Below, piece after piece: positions 38,447 to 50,700 of a stretch of 64,000 bases of DNA (within the stretch, counting starts at the first letter, position 1; every line of letters begins with the position of its first letter). Location of the stretch: assembly GCA_904063045.1 (NCBI GenBank), contig CAJFCJ010000005.1, positions 354,003-418,002 on the forward strand, written 5' to 3'. The notes beneath the pieces were generated by a model. That model was given only the letters and a program-made list of their open reading frames with translations, was not told where the DNA came from and searched no databases. Position numbers and translations under genes: made by a program. Source of the DNA: Dimorphilus gyrociliatus (lineage: Eukaryota > Annelida > Polychaeta > Dinophilidae).

Positions 38447-38688
38447 TACATGTAGAATGTTTCTTGACGTAACAGCATTTAGCGTAATAAAATTATCACC
38501 GGAAGGGAAAGTATCTCAAATATATCTATATAATAGATAATTTAGTAAAGGCTAGATAACAATTTAGGCATATAAGCTTTTTTTTCTCTTTTTCAATTAT
38601 ACAAAGAAGTTTTCACTCAAACGTAAATAAGATTTGGTGGAGAGTGTTAATCCAGTGACAAAATTTGCATTTCTATTGAAATTGAGTT

Positions 38689-39116
38689 ATGGATACCAAC
38701 ATAAATTATGTTATATCATCAACGTCTATAGAAAAACAACCTATACAGCAAAAAGTTGAACTATCTGAGAAGAAAAATGTTTCAGTTGTAATAATTGAAC
38801 CAGAGCCTTATTTCGACGATAATACGGTAGATGAGAATAAAAAAATTACTCATTTATTATCATGTTCATCGTCTTTGTTCTCAAACAGTTGTTGACCGTT
38901 TGTTCAATTTTCTTCTGTTGGTTTTGCGGTTGCATTGCTTGTGTATATTCTTCGTCGGCCAGAACCGAATACAACCGAGGTAATACTGAGAAGGCAGCAA
39001 AGTTAGTAAATACTGCAAAGGCTTGTGGAATTACGGCAATAGCTTGTGGATTTACTTTCACAGTAACTGGGTTAGTTGCTTTAATGCTTTTAATGAAACA
39101 ATGGAGGGATGGGTAA
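38689..39116 (+). CDS. CD225/dispanin (IFITM-like) protein 2
   Basis: Predicted 121-residue paralogue of the preceding gene. Exons are 38689-38826 and 38889-39116, with a 62-bp phase 0 intron at the equivalent position just before the first transmembrane segment. The CD225 core is recognisable but more diverged. Its hydrophobic segment is Cys-rich (FFCWFCGCIACVYSS), which offers candidate palmitoylation sites. The loop reads EYNRGNTEKAAKLVNTAK, followed by a second membrane helix (FTFTVTGLVALMLLM). The start has an acidic, Ser-rich tail. A tandem duplication is the simplest origin. Confidence 0.8.
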
Positions 39117-39679
39117 TATTTATTCCTCTCATTTTCTAATGATCTTTAAGAAGAATATTATTAAAGAATGTTTAATCTAATCAACGAACAAATATAACAA
39201 TTGTTTATTAACTTTGGAATAACATCTCTCAATCCCTCTTGACTCTTTTCGAAAGATAACGGCGGTCTTTTCCTTTTTTCATTAACCTTCTGATTCAAAA
39301 AGTAAAACAACGTCTTTTCAACAAGTAACAAGCTTCTTCTAGCCAATAAAAAAAATGTCTATTTCCTCATTCAATACAACATTTACAAATGTTGATGATT
39401 CAGGTCTTTTTCATAGTTTCATACTACTAACTTTATTAGGAATTTACAAGTCAAAGATCAAGTAGTTAAATAGTGGATAGTACAATAAAATCCTACAAAT
39501 TTGAATCGTATAAACAGTTTTTTACTACACTCATTTCCTATCGCTTGCGATTGCGTTGGTTTATTCCTAGTTCAAAAGAGAAAGGATAAATTCTTAAAAT
39601 AGTTAAAAATGATTGAATAATCGTCAGATTGGAAGAATTTAAATTGATAAAATAAACAAACAAACAACAAAATTTCACA
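39117..39679. other. Intergenic between convergent genes
   Basis: A 560-bp spacer between convergent 3' ends. A 61-codon minus-strand open frame at 39161-39346 has no supporting signal. Confidence 0.5.
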
Positions 39680-41732
39680 TTATTTTAACATTTCTTTAAA
39701 ATTAATATTAATCAATTTTCTTTTCTTATCGAAAGCGTGTCTTATTTTTAAAGCATTTACTTTCTGTCTTATAACCTCACTACCTTCATCATCTGGATAT
39801 GACAAACTGTTATCAATTATACCTAAAAATACAATAAGGCTCTCTTGTACATGATTGAATGTCATTTGACCATATCTTAAACCATTGCACGAGGAATCAG
39901 CTTCACCAAGAATATCCAATATTTTATTCGTCTCACTTTTACTTAGCTGTTGAAAATGTTGAAAAATTAATATTTATACGAAAATATGCTTTAGACCTAC
40001 ATTTTTCAATCCAGTATCCTTTAAGACCTTTGTTAAAAGAAATGGAATTTCGGAATACTTGCAAAATGAACCAACAAAACTACTTAGTATAATACTTAGA
40101 GTTGTCTTTTTAATGACCTTGAAATATCATTTCAATAAGAAAAAATTAACTTGAATGCTAGTTGTATAAGATACAAAACACTTACTAAATTGATTAGGTG
40201 GTATTTTGAACTTAGAATATTACATATATCAGCAATTTCATTGATCATATCAACCTTATTTTGCACATGTATAGATAATTTTGGCAACATTGCTACAAAA
40301 GCTCTCATAGCCCTTATCCAATAGGTTTCGTATCCTGCTATATCAACAACCCATTTTAATACTCTAATACAACAGCATAATCTTGAAGAATCTCTTGAAT
40401 TATGGAATATTGAAAATTCGAATCTTTTCATCTCAATTTTCCTAAGGATAACCTATTAATGAAAGAATACAAATAGTGCTATTTCTATTCTAATTCAAGC
40501 ACAACAATATACCTGCCAAAATTTTTCCAATTCAATTGATTTAAAAAAATTCCAACGTTCTTCTTCAGTTTTAGGTTTAAGATAATTTTCAAAAATCATA
40601 AAAAATCGAACTTCTAGGAATAAAAAATCATTCAATCCCATCATGAAATTTGATAAATTCGTAAAATTAACACTTTCCATATTCTATATTATATTTGAAA
40701 AAGATGATTCTGAAATGAACAATTAAATATTGTTTGGTCTTACTTGCATAAACATTGGATAAATTTCTGGAATCATGTATAAACTATGATCTCTTGAATT
40801 GCATTTTGAACTGATTTTTTGATATTTAACCTCGAAATATTTTAATTTAGGATGCCTATTCACAAATTTCCTGTTCGAAGAAAAAGAAGAAAAAAAGAGA
40901 CAGATTGAATGTATTTAAAGAGAAGAATGTAAGATTTTTACTTTAAAATCCTTTCATCTAACTCAAATGATTTACAAATTCTAAAGCATTGTAGATTTAT
41001 CCAAGTAGCTTTCTCAAATATAGCTTTTAGCCATATTCCTTTTCCTTCCATTTCATAAAATACACCTTGGCAAGGTAAATATATTTCTTCGAGAAGTGGT
41101 AAACTTATTAAAATTTCCATATCATCAACTTTAGACGTATTATATACTTCTGAAAATTTAAATACCAAAAGACCCTTTAAATTGCCAACCGGTTTAATAG
41201 TTGTAACTTTAGTATCAGTTATATTTAAGTCTTTTAAAGATGGAAATTGTCTACATACAAATTCAAGGCATATATCGTCAAATGTTGTAAAACTAACATT
41301 TAATGTTTGTAAGTTTTGTAGAACCATTAATTTCTTTATTTCATTGATTGTTTGTTTATCACTAAAATTCGCGCGACTAGCGTTTAATTCTTTCAAATGT
41401 TTACAATCTTTCGGTGTTATCCATAGGTCAAAGTTACAATTTTGAAGATTTGTAATATTAATAACCTCTATTGGATGCTTTCTAATAAATGATAGATAGC
41501 AATTTCTGACGACTCGATGGCAATTCAATTTTATATCCCTAAACGTTAATTTATCGGAATTGAATAGTAGAAGATCTTCTTCGGAAATACCCAGAAATTT
41601 TTGATCAAAATACTGTAATATTTGCTGAGAGATATGAAAAGGTAAGATGATGTTATGTTGCTCAACAATTTCAAAGAATATCTTCTTATTTTCCGTTATA
41701 TATAGGAGAACTATATCAGTTAAACTTATCAT
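39680..41732 (-). CDS. ZYG11/ZER1-like LRR protein C
   Basis: Predicted 579-residue protein in six exons: 40942-41732, 40744-40870, 40513-40683, 40186-40452, 40001-40117 and 39680-39946. The first intron is phase 2 and the others phase 0, as in the paralogues. The clearest of the three: LRRs at about residues 100-220 read LKELNASRANFSD, LQTLNVSFTTFDD, LKDLNITDTKVTTI, the style of ZYG11 and ZER1 repeats. The C-terminal half is helical. The N-terminus MISLTDIVLLYI is BC-box-like. Exon 5 ends in DTGLKN, matching DTGFRM at the same junction in copy A, which supports both models. Ubiquitin-ligase adaptor activity is inferred from the family. Confidence 0.72.
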
Positions 41733-42282
41733 ATCTTCATATAGACTCGTCCTTAATCCTTAATATTGATTTAATGCGGTAATATTCATTGATAATTTTT
41801 CGATATATAAAACAAAATATCGAAAACACTCCTTCTCTAGCAGAATAGTTGAATGTTTTACCAAGATATAGATTGATCGATAATAACTTCATTGACTGTA
41901 GATGTCGCTTTGAAAGAGAAAAATTTAATAACTGGCTATTTCTTCATTCTTGTTGCCACTGCAATATTGTATATTGTTTGATTGGTTTAAAGAGACTACT
42001 ATAATTGTATTTATAACAACTCTACACTAATAACAATGCTAAGATATTTACCTGAAAGAAAGTCAAAAAAGCGTTATATTAAACAAAGAGTATTAGGCCT
42101 ATAAAAGAAACTGATAGTAGATAAAAGGCCTTTATAATTTCAAGATAATATTAAAAAGGTTTCAAACGTTCTTGTTAATATTTATTAACTGTAGTTATGC
42201 AAATCTAGAAGGTGAAGTTGAATGATAATTGAGGTAAAAGTCGACGATTTACCCTTATCATTCGAAATTTTATAATGGAAGA

Positions 42283-42318
<36 letters not shown>

Positions 42319-42713
42319 CTTTTCGATTTCAAAATATACTATATATTTGTTCTTTAAGAGAGAACTGACCTATTGAAGATAAATATCATCCTATACTATT
42401 AATACCTGCAAAAAATTTAAATTCAAATCAAATATGCTCGTCTATATACTTGATATCAATGACCTAAAGGTAATGATTTCTTCTATAGAGAATAAATAAT
42501 AGACACGATCAACTATAAACAGAATTCATTTTATTTTCAACTATTAAAGTAAATTCAAAATGTTCTTTATCTCCTTTCTTCAATTAAAATTGCAGAATAT
42601 TCTCTAATTTAAAAGTAATCTTCTCTCTTCTAGTTTTTCTTGATGCTGAGCAATTTTTATTCATTAAGAATTCTGAATATGGAGTTCAAAATCCTTTCAA
42701 ATAACCTATTTAA
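41733..42713. other. Intergenic with (GA)n repeat
   Basis: An upstream/downstream spacer of about 1 kb. A clean (GA)n microsatellite is at 42282-42318 and an AGGCCT palindromic motif near 42093-42103. No exon is seen. Confidence 0.55.
42282..42318. repeat. (GA)n microsatellite
   Basis: GA repeat of about 37 bp, nearly pure, between the ZYG11-like C gene and the GPCR. Confidence 0.9.
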
Positions 42714-43840
42714 TCAATTTGAACTATTGGGGCTAGATATATGTAGAACGTTATTATTTGATTCTTGAATACCTATTCGATTAAAATGAAATCTAAAAGA
42801 ACTCCATAACTTTTGAACTTGTTTCTTAAAATGATTGTTATAGAGGACAAATACAAAAAAGTTGGCTGAAGAATTGATCGAAAGTGCAACCATAGCTAAT
42901 CCATAGACGTATGAATAAGGATGTTCACATTTTGTTGCAATTTCTTGATTAACAGTTGCGACATAAATTCGTCGAACTCCATTGACTAGTTGGGAAATAA
43001 CAAAAAGTGAATTAACAATAATCATCGATTTTGTTAAGCCTTGTTTATAGTTGCGAGTAGTACGTTTTAATCTCTAAGTATTCAAGTTACCTACTCAAAA
43101 TAATAGTTTATGATTATAGTGTCTTTATTTATATAATATATACAGAAATATATGTTTAACTAGGCAACTTGAATAATCAGTCCCGTCATTAGAGTTAATG
43201 TTATCATTGGTATTGCCAACTGCATTATCCAATACTGAATGGTAACGTATGTAGCGTATTTTTTATTTGTTTTTAACTTTGTTGTTGAAATAACCCAAGA
43301 ATTGTTATCTTTACTTCTAATCGCTTCGTACTCCAACATTCTTGATATGTTTATGCCAAATGTGAAAAAAAATATAAATATTTGAAAAATTACAGTCCTG
43401 GTCCTTGTAAGTTTATTAGAATGGTGAGGTTTACACACTGCAATATATCTTTCAAACGTTATGAGCATCATATGCCAACTACTGGCCATAAGAGATCCTG
43501 TAACAACTGGTGAAAGTATCTTTTGAGTTAAGTTTATATAGGTTTCATTATCTAATGGAGATTTTCCATTGGCTAGTTTAGATAAATATTTAAAAAGATC
43601 ATTATATGAAAATACAAAAGAATGAGATATTAAGAATATAGAATCTGAAATTTCAAGTCCAATAAGCATCAGTGTTGTCTTTTGTTTCGTTTTATCTAAT
43701 AACAATGCAGTTATAGCTATAAAATTAACTAAAAATCCAATAAGATTAACAAAAGAAACTCCAAAACCTAGTGTTATCAGACGAAAAATTTCGCATTTTT
43801 CCAGAATATTCGTAGAATTTCTTCCATTCATAATTTTCAT
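42714..43840 (-). CDS. Rhodopsin-class GPCR, peptide-receptor-like
   Basis: Predicted 343-residue seven-helix receptor in two exons, 43169-43840 and 42714-43073, joined by a 95-bp phase 0 intron after TM5. Visible landmarks are Asn39 in TM1, Asp66 in TM2 (LEISDSIF), and the DRY-type motif at the TM3 end (Glu130-Arg131-Tyr132, FERYIAVC). A basic loop before TM6 follows (RLKRTTRNYK), and TM7 has NSSANFFVFVLYN in place of the usual NPxxY. N-glycosylation sites occur near the N-terminus. The TM7 and ERY style suits invertebrate FMRFamide-type neuropeptide receptors, but the ligand cannot be assigned from sequence alone. The first intron donor (GTTGCC) is weak. Confidence 0.83.
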
Positions 43841-45042
43841 TCTACTCCATTATTACAGTACAAGTTTATCTGGATATTCTTCATCAAACTCTGCACCAAA
43901 TAATATTTAATTGCGGATCAATATATATGTACTGTATCTAGTTAATAATGAAATTATATATAACTGATAAAATATATATGAAAGGACAACAAACATATCT
44001 TTTTGAGGTATTACAAACATTGATTTAATCCCGAGTTAGTAAGTTAATATAGTTAGAAATATTTTTCAACAATTAATTGCCCTTTTTCAGTGAAATGTGA
44101 AACATTTAATATCCTCTACGTCTAGTTTGCTCTTGATCAACATTTATTTAAATTGAAGACGTCTATATATAGAAACTTACATACGTGTCAAAGATAAGAG
44201 GACAAACACTTGGTTCAATTTTCTTTGTTCTCTTACCTTTATACAAAATAATTATAATTCCTTTGCATTTATGAAGTAAAAATAGGCTAAAATTATGTTC
44301 GTTTCTCTCTCTCTCTCTCTCTTTCTTTCTCTATCCGTCTATCTTTTTCTGAATTATTTCGCAAACTTTCCACTACCTACACCAGTTTCCCAAATGCAAA
44401 AAACAACTTTTTTCTAACGAAACCTTAAAAGAGCAATTACTACTTGCAAGATAATTTTACATGTTCTACCGGATGAATTTATACGTGTCCTGCTGTTTTT
44501 TTCAAATGGCTTTGATATTTCTTTTCTAAAGTATTTCGAATTTTATCGAAAAAGATTCAAAAGTTAACCAATTACACTCTAACGACAATTCTTTAAAGAA
44601 AGATCTAATAAAGTTGCCTTTAAAAGAAAAATAATTCATAAAACGATAGTCATTAATAAACTAATATTTAAACGCTTAACAATGTAATCTTCAAGTAACA
44701 AAATACGAATTTAGAAGAGGTTTTTGCCTTTTATTAGTGCTTTACTCATACATTTTACAGTAAACAGAAAACTTGAAAGACTAAAAGCAACTTCAATCAA
44801 CATACGGTTGGAAAGTAGATGAAAAACATAACATAGTATGAATAGACTGGCTTCTTAGGGAAGTCCTTTTATGAATAAATATTAGAGGTATGATTATTGT
44901 TATAAGCGAAAGTTTGACATATTTGATTTTAAGTATTGCTATAGAATACGGTATAATCAACGTGTAATTAAAGAAAAATTATTAAGAATATTAATATATG
45001 CAGTATATATATACAGTATATATTAATATAGTAGTACATATA

Positions 45043-45078
<36 letters not shown>

Positions 45079-46574
45079 AAACTATTCTTAAGAATTGTTA
45101 ATTTGCAATAAATTAATAATTACTTACTCGTTCACTCTTTCTCCTACTCTATCTATCTCTATCTCTCTCTTCCTTTCTATTTCTTCCTTTCCCTCTCCGC
45201 ACCCCCCCCCTCTCTCTCTTTCTTTCGCCTTGTTTTAAAATCGTCTATCGCGTCAATCGGATAGATCTATATTTTCCCCTTCTTTAAAGATATACTACTA
45301 TCCATACAGACTGTTTGTTGTACTTGCACAGAAAACTGACATAACTTTTTACTGTGCTTCCATCTAGCGAGGAAAGGGGAGGAACTTTTTATCGTTTCTT
45401 TTTCAAGTAGCAAACATTTGATACTGACTAGAATTAAATATAATATAATAGTTGTATTAATTACATTAAGATTCCGATGAAAAATATCAACTTCCTGACA
45501 AAGTATAATAATAACCTTTAAATATAGAAAGCTCTTATCCAAGACCATATTAACTTTATATCAAGATATATCGTACATTTGATAGAAAATAGGTAAATTC
45601 ACGTTAAAAGGTTAAAATAAATACTGTAAATGGATACTAATAAATTGTAAAAGATAGGCTTCTCTCTTTCCCAGAAGTATATTGCTAACAGTTTTAGGTT
45701 CAAAATTTACATTTTCACTTAGTAGGCTACAAATATTTACTAATTAAACTAAAAGAATCGCTTTCGTGACGAGTAGAGAGAGAGAGAGAGAGAGAGGGGA
45801 AAGGCTCTTGTGAAAATATAATATTTTTCCATATAAATTATTTATTATCTATAAACATATTCATAAAAGAAACATTTACTCTAAATGAAACTCTATTGTT
45901 AAACTTTTTACTCTCTTTCGTCGTGTCTTTTCAATGGAAGATAAACATTTAAAATCATTTCCAGAAGTATATTTGTGGCCTTTAGAATTTGATATCTTTT
46001 ACTTTAAGAAAAAAAAGCCTCACATATGTCGTTTCCTCCTACTAACGTACTACTATTTCTAATGATAGCTTGACTTTTGTTGTATCGTATTGCTAAATGT
46101 ATTACTAAGGTTTGTTTATAGATAATACTTGGTTAAAAATAAACATTAATCTTTTACATAATACGACCTTAAATGACATTTTTCAACATTTATCACAATT
46201 TTAATATATTATTATTAAAGAGAATAGTCAACACATCATAAAGACGAGGGCGGAAGAAACTGCACACAAGAGAAAGATGTATTTTTATCTGTTTATCTAT
46301 TTTTGTCACTTAGGACCATCTCCAGTCTTCCTTTTTTAATGACTTTACTTGTATTTCTTCTCTACCCAACTTTGATCTTATTTAATATAATATGTTTGAA
46401 ATGAAAATTTCAAACTCAACGATGATTGATAGTCGATAAAACATATAGACACAGCCTACCATTCTTAACGCTTAATAGATACTTCTTCAATTCTTTCAAA
46501 TGTCAAGTTGAAATACACTTCTTTATTACAAAAAAAAATGTTTGAGACAATATTCCAAAAGAAAATATGACTAC
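43841..46574. other. Long intergenic stretch with simple repeats
   Basis: This 2.7 kb stretch lacks a supported gene. Simple repeats are a (CT)n tract at 44304-44330, a TACTGTA hairpin cluster with (AT)n at about 45000-45076, pyrimidine-rich sequence at 45128-45225, and (GA)n at 45775-45797. A 93-codon open frame at 45267-45548 has no domain signal. Confidence 0.55.
45000..45076. repeat. TACTGTATA hairpin plus (AT)n
   Basis: Inverted copies of the TACTGTATAT/ATACAGTATA unit sit on both sides of a short AT spacer and run into about 30 bp of pure (AT)n. The arrangement can form a cruciform or hairpin. The same unit recurs at 4727-4752 and elsewhere. Confidence 0.75.
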
Positions 46575-46646
46575 TGGAGAATCCGGGGATCGATCCCGGG
46601 ACCTCTCGCATGCTAAGCGAGCGCTCTACCGCTGAGCTAATTCCCC
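46575..46646 (-). tRNA. tRNA-Ala (AGC)
   Basis: A 72-nt intronless cloverleaf. Anticodon loop TTAGCAT gives AGC. The acceptor stem has G3 opposite T70, the known G3:U70 identity pair for alanine tRNA, and the discriminator is A. It is nearly identical to three other copies in this window. Confidence 0.96.
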
Positions 46647-47769
46647 AATTGATATACATTGTCAAATATAAAATCGTATGAACGAGGTATTTTCCCCCTT
46701 TTCCTTTTCTTCTGAAGAGAATTATAAAAATATTAGTTTTCATTCATTTTCATTCATTGAATTCTAGAATATCATTGTTTGAATTGAAAAAATGTACCAA
46801 TTTACTTGAATGGTAGAGTCTAATAGGATAAAACATTAAAGGTATTAAATTGCTTATATCTAGTCAAAGTCTTAAACTATCAGAGTTTACGTTGCATAAT
46901 TTTCATATTATTGCTGTCCAAATATTTGCAATTCATTAAATTCCTTATCTTCTATTGCATACATAATAATTCTGAAGGATTATAATAGATATGAATATTT
47001 TAAAGATCTATTAGTGGTAGGAAAAATATTGGCTATCCTCTTCAAATGAAAAAGTAGCCGACATTATTGAAAAGCCAATAAAATGTTTAGTTTTCAAGTT
47101 TTTACTTCTCCTCAATATCCTTCATATAGTGTTGTACTGAGTAGAGTTAGTTTCTTGCTAGATTCTTATAGTTCAATTTGAACTTTGAACTCTTTGCTAT
47201 CTTTCATCTTAAAGAAATTTTGTTCAATGATTTGGAGATTGACAAACCGCATATTTATTCAAATTGGTGCTGGAAAATTGCCAAGAATATTTCATATTCT
47301 TGTTTTCAGTAGCATTGAAACTGAAAAAGAATAACAACCTTAACTTTGCACTTGCGTATTTGATTTTTTTAAATATTCTATGTCATTGCCCTATTTAATA
47401 TTTTTAGTTTCTACGTCACTAATTCCAGATTTAGATATGCCTTATGTATAGCGTATTTTAAAGTATTCAAAAACATATTGTAGGAGAACCAATGATTTTG
47501 CTTATATGTGGTTTAGAATAGTAAGAAGACTATCAACAAATAAAACCTTATTGAAATCACCTTAGAATTATTATCGCCTACGCTTTCAAAGCCTTGGTTC
47601 GTTAGGTGTATAAAAATAGAAAAAAGACCTTCAGCTGGATAGGTCTTCTTTTACGTTTAAAATGTTGTGAACTTTTAGCTATCGGTAGATTAGTGGAAAG
47701 TTTTACTTCAGTTTTTTGTCATTTATTCCCTTATACGAAAAAAACAAAAGAAAATATAATCTTTATGAG
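46647..47769. other. Intergenic, no gene seen
   Basis: This 1.1 kb AT-rich spacer lies upstream of the MAM-collagen gene. No exon or element is recognised. Confidence 0.5.
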
Positions 47770-50700
47770 ATGATATTGAAGCTATTGTTAACTATATGCT
47801 TACTATCAGTTTCAGGTTTATTTAATATTTAGCTAATTAATCAATGAAAGGAGGTTATTTGAAAAAATACTAATTACTTTATTTCTTTAATAGCTGGACA
47901 AAATATTTTCAATTGCAACTTTGAAAATAACCGAATATGCAATGGTATTACGAGTTTTAACTTATGGTCTATTGGAAGATATGGAAGTGATTATGATTTT
48001 AAAGGAACTGGTCCTATTCACAATCGAGATGGGATAGCAGGAGGTATTTAGGGTATTTAATTGTAACAAAGCTTTCTATACTGCATAACTAAATATTATA
48101 TTTTTGAAATATCTTTATTACTATGTTTCTTAATAGGGAGCTATTATGCCTATGTTGATAATAGAGATAGAAACTTGAAAAGTTCCTTCACCCTCGATTT
48201 AAATAATGGACGTTCTGAATCCAACTTTTGTCTGTCATTTTGGTACAATTTCAAAGGTATTGATATTGGAAATTTTTACATTGAAGATAACAACGGAGAA
48301 ATGCTATTTTATCGTTCAAAACGTTTGTAAAATGATTCTTTATCTCATTGTTTAATTTATATTATTTAATATTTTTATCCTCAGATTTAAATGGTTTTGA
48401 TGGAACTTTAAAGTGGTTTCAATACAGAAGATACGTAAATAAGCCGACCAGAACTTTAACATTTATATCAACTTCTTCAGGCGACTACAGTGAACTAGCA
48501 ATTGATGATATACAAATATACTCTGGATATTGTAATGGTGGAGAAAATATAGCTTTTCGACCTTCACCTATTTATTATACTGCTTCAAATAATTGGAATA
48601 GGGACTGGAATAGTGTTAATTCAATTTATTTTAATAGGCAAGTTCATCAATTTTCAAACCGCTGGATTTGGAGTTCGGAGAGGAGGGATATTGGTGTATT
48701 TGGCACAGGACCAAACAACGGTGGAAGCAGCTATGGAAATGGTCTATATTTTTCTTAAAACCCTAATAAATGATAATAAATGTCTTTTAAATTAAATAGG
48801 ATGGTATTTAACAACCAATTTTCAAAATGTGGGAGAATCAGCTGCGTTCAGAACATCAAACTTTAGAAGTATATCCAATTCCAACGGTTTTTTTAGCTTC
48901 TACTATTACATTTATGGTGAAAATATTGGAATGATGAGAATTTGGGCTATATCCTCAGGAGGTACTATTGGTACTGATTTATGGTCAAGAAACGCTCATA
49001 GTTTGTATTCAATTGTTGTTATTAAGAGATACAAATTTCATTATTGTCCTAATAGGAAATAATTACATTGGAGAAAGACGATGGTTTAAAGCCTGTATCA
49101 ATTTACCTACGGGTACTGAATTTTTAATAGTCGTTGTTACTAGTGGAGGTCGGCAGTCGGAATTTGCATTTGATGCGTTCACTTACGGATATGAAACTTG
49201 CTCTGGTACGTTAGAATACTATATTGTTATTAAAAATTTCAAATTAGCTTTCATAACTTTTTGTTCTATCTAAATAGTTCCTACTGATACGAGAAATCCT
49301 CCTCCGCATCAAAATATTCCTCCCATTCCGGTTCCCTCGCCCTCTCCTGTTCCTGCTCCTGCTCCTGTTCCGGCTCCTGTTCCTGCTCCAGTTCCAGTCC
49401 CTGTTCCTGTACCAAGTCCTGCTCCAGAGATAACTAGAAATTCTGATTATATTTTGTGTGTAAAAAAAGGCGCAAGATGCTTTCAAAAAATTGCCAGCGA
49501 TGGATCGGGAATAATAGGTGCTACTGGCCCTCGTGGCGCTATTGGACCAAGAGGACCAACTGGTTCTCGAGGACTTCCTGGTAGTATTGGACAAAAAGGT
49601 GAACGGGGTCAAATAGGTTTTACCGGGCAGAAAGGAGAACGGGGCTTCAATGGTGTTCCCGGAAACAATGGTCAAAAAGGTGCTCAAGGAAATCCAGGAT
49701 TTGGCATTAAAGGTCAAAAAGGTGCACAAGGTCCACGAGGTTTTCAGGGACAAAATGGACGCGATGGACAACCTGGAGTAAAGGGTGAACGTGGTCAAAT
49801 AGGTTTTACCGGGCAAAAAGGAGCACGCGGCTCCGATGGTATTCCCGGAAACAATGGTCAAAAAGGTGCTCAAGGAAATCCAGGATTTGGCATTAAAGGT
49901 CAAAAAGGAGTTCAAGGAAATCCAGGATTTGGCATTAAAGGTCAAAAAGGTGAACAAGGTCCACGTGGTTTTCAGGGACAAAATGGACGCGATGGACAAC
50001 CTGGAGTAAAGGGTGAACGTGGTCAAATAGGTTTTACCGGGCAAAAAGGAGCACGCGGCTCCGATGGTATTCCCGGAAACAATGGTCAAAAAGGTGCTCA
50101 AGGAAATCCAGGATTTGGCATTAAAGGTCAAAAAGGAGTTCAAGGAAATCCAGGATTTGGCATTAAAGGTCAAAAAGGTGAACAAGGTCCACGTGGTTTT
50201 CAGGGACAAAATGGACGCGATGGACAACCTGGAGTAAAGGGTGAACGTGGTCAAATAGGTTTTACCGGGCAAAAAGGAGCACGCGGCTCCGATGGTATTC
50301 CCGGAAACAATGGTCAAAAAGGTGCTCAAGGAAATCCAGGATTTGGCATTAAAGGTCAAAAAGGTGCACAAGGTCCACGAGGTTTTCAGGGACAAAATGG
50401 ACGCGATGGACAACCTGGAGTAAAGGGCGAACGTGGTCAAGCCGGTTTTAACGGACAGAATGGACTTGATGGTAGAAAGGGAGAACGGGGAAGTCCTGGG
50501 CTTGGCTTCATAGGTGCAACCGGCTTTACGGGTCGACCTGGAAGAGATGGCTTAAAAGGAGAAAGGGGTTCAAATGGACTTAACGGTAAATTAGATTACT
50601 TTTAGTTAGTATAATATATTGAAGTAAATATTTTCTCAAGGTATTCCTGGCAATATGGGTCCAATGGGTGCCACCGGTCGAGATGGTCCGCGCGGATTTT

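Noticed and set aside
45267-45548. 93-codon minus-strand open frame
   Set aside because: Surrounded by simple repeats and lacking any domain signal.
46465-46743. Open frame over a tRNA-Ala gene
   Set aside because: The coding look comes from the tRNA sequence itself.
49766-50407. Regular repeats that could suggest a CRISPR array
   Set aside because: Units are 228 bp, coding in frame for collagen, with no unique spacers, and the genome is animal.
49244-50440. Long minus-strand open frame (398 codons) opposite the collagen exon
   Set aside because: It is the antisense shadow of the repetitive Gly-X-Y coding sequence, a known side effect of GGN/CCN-rich repeats.
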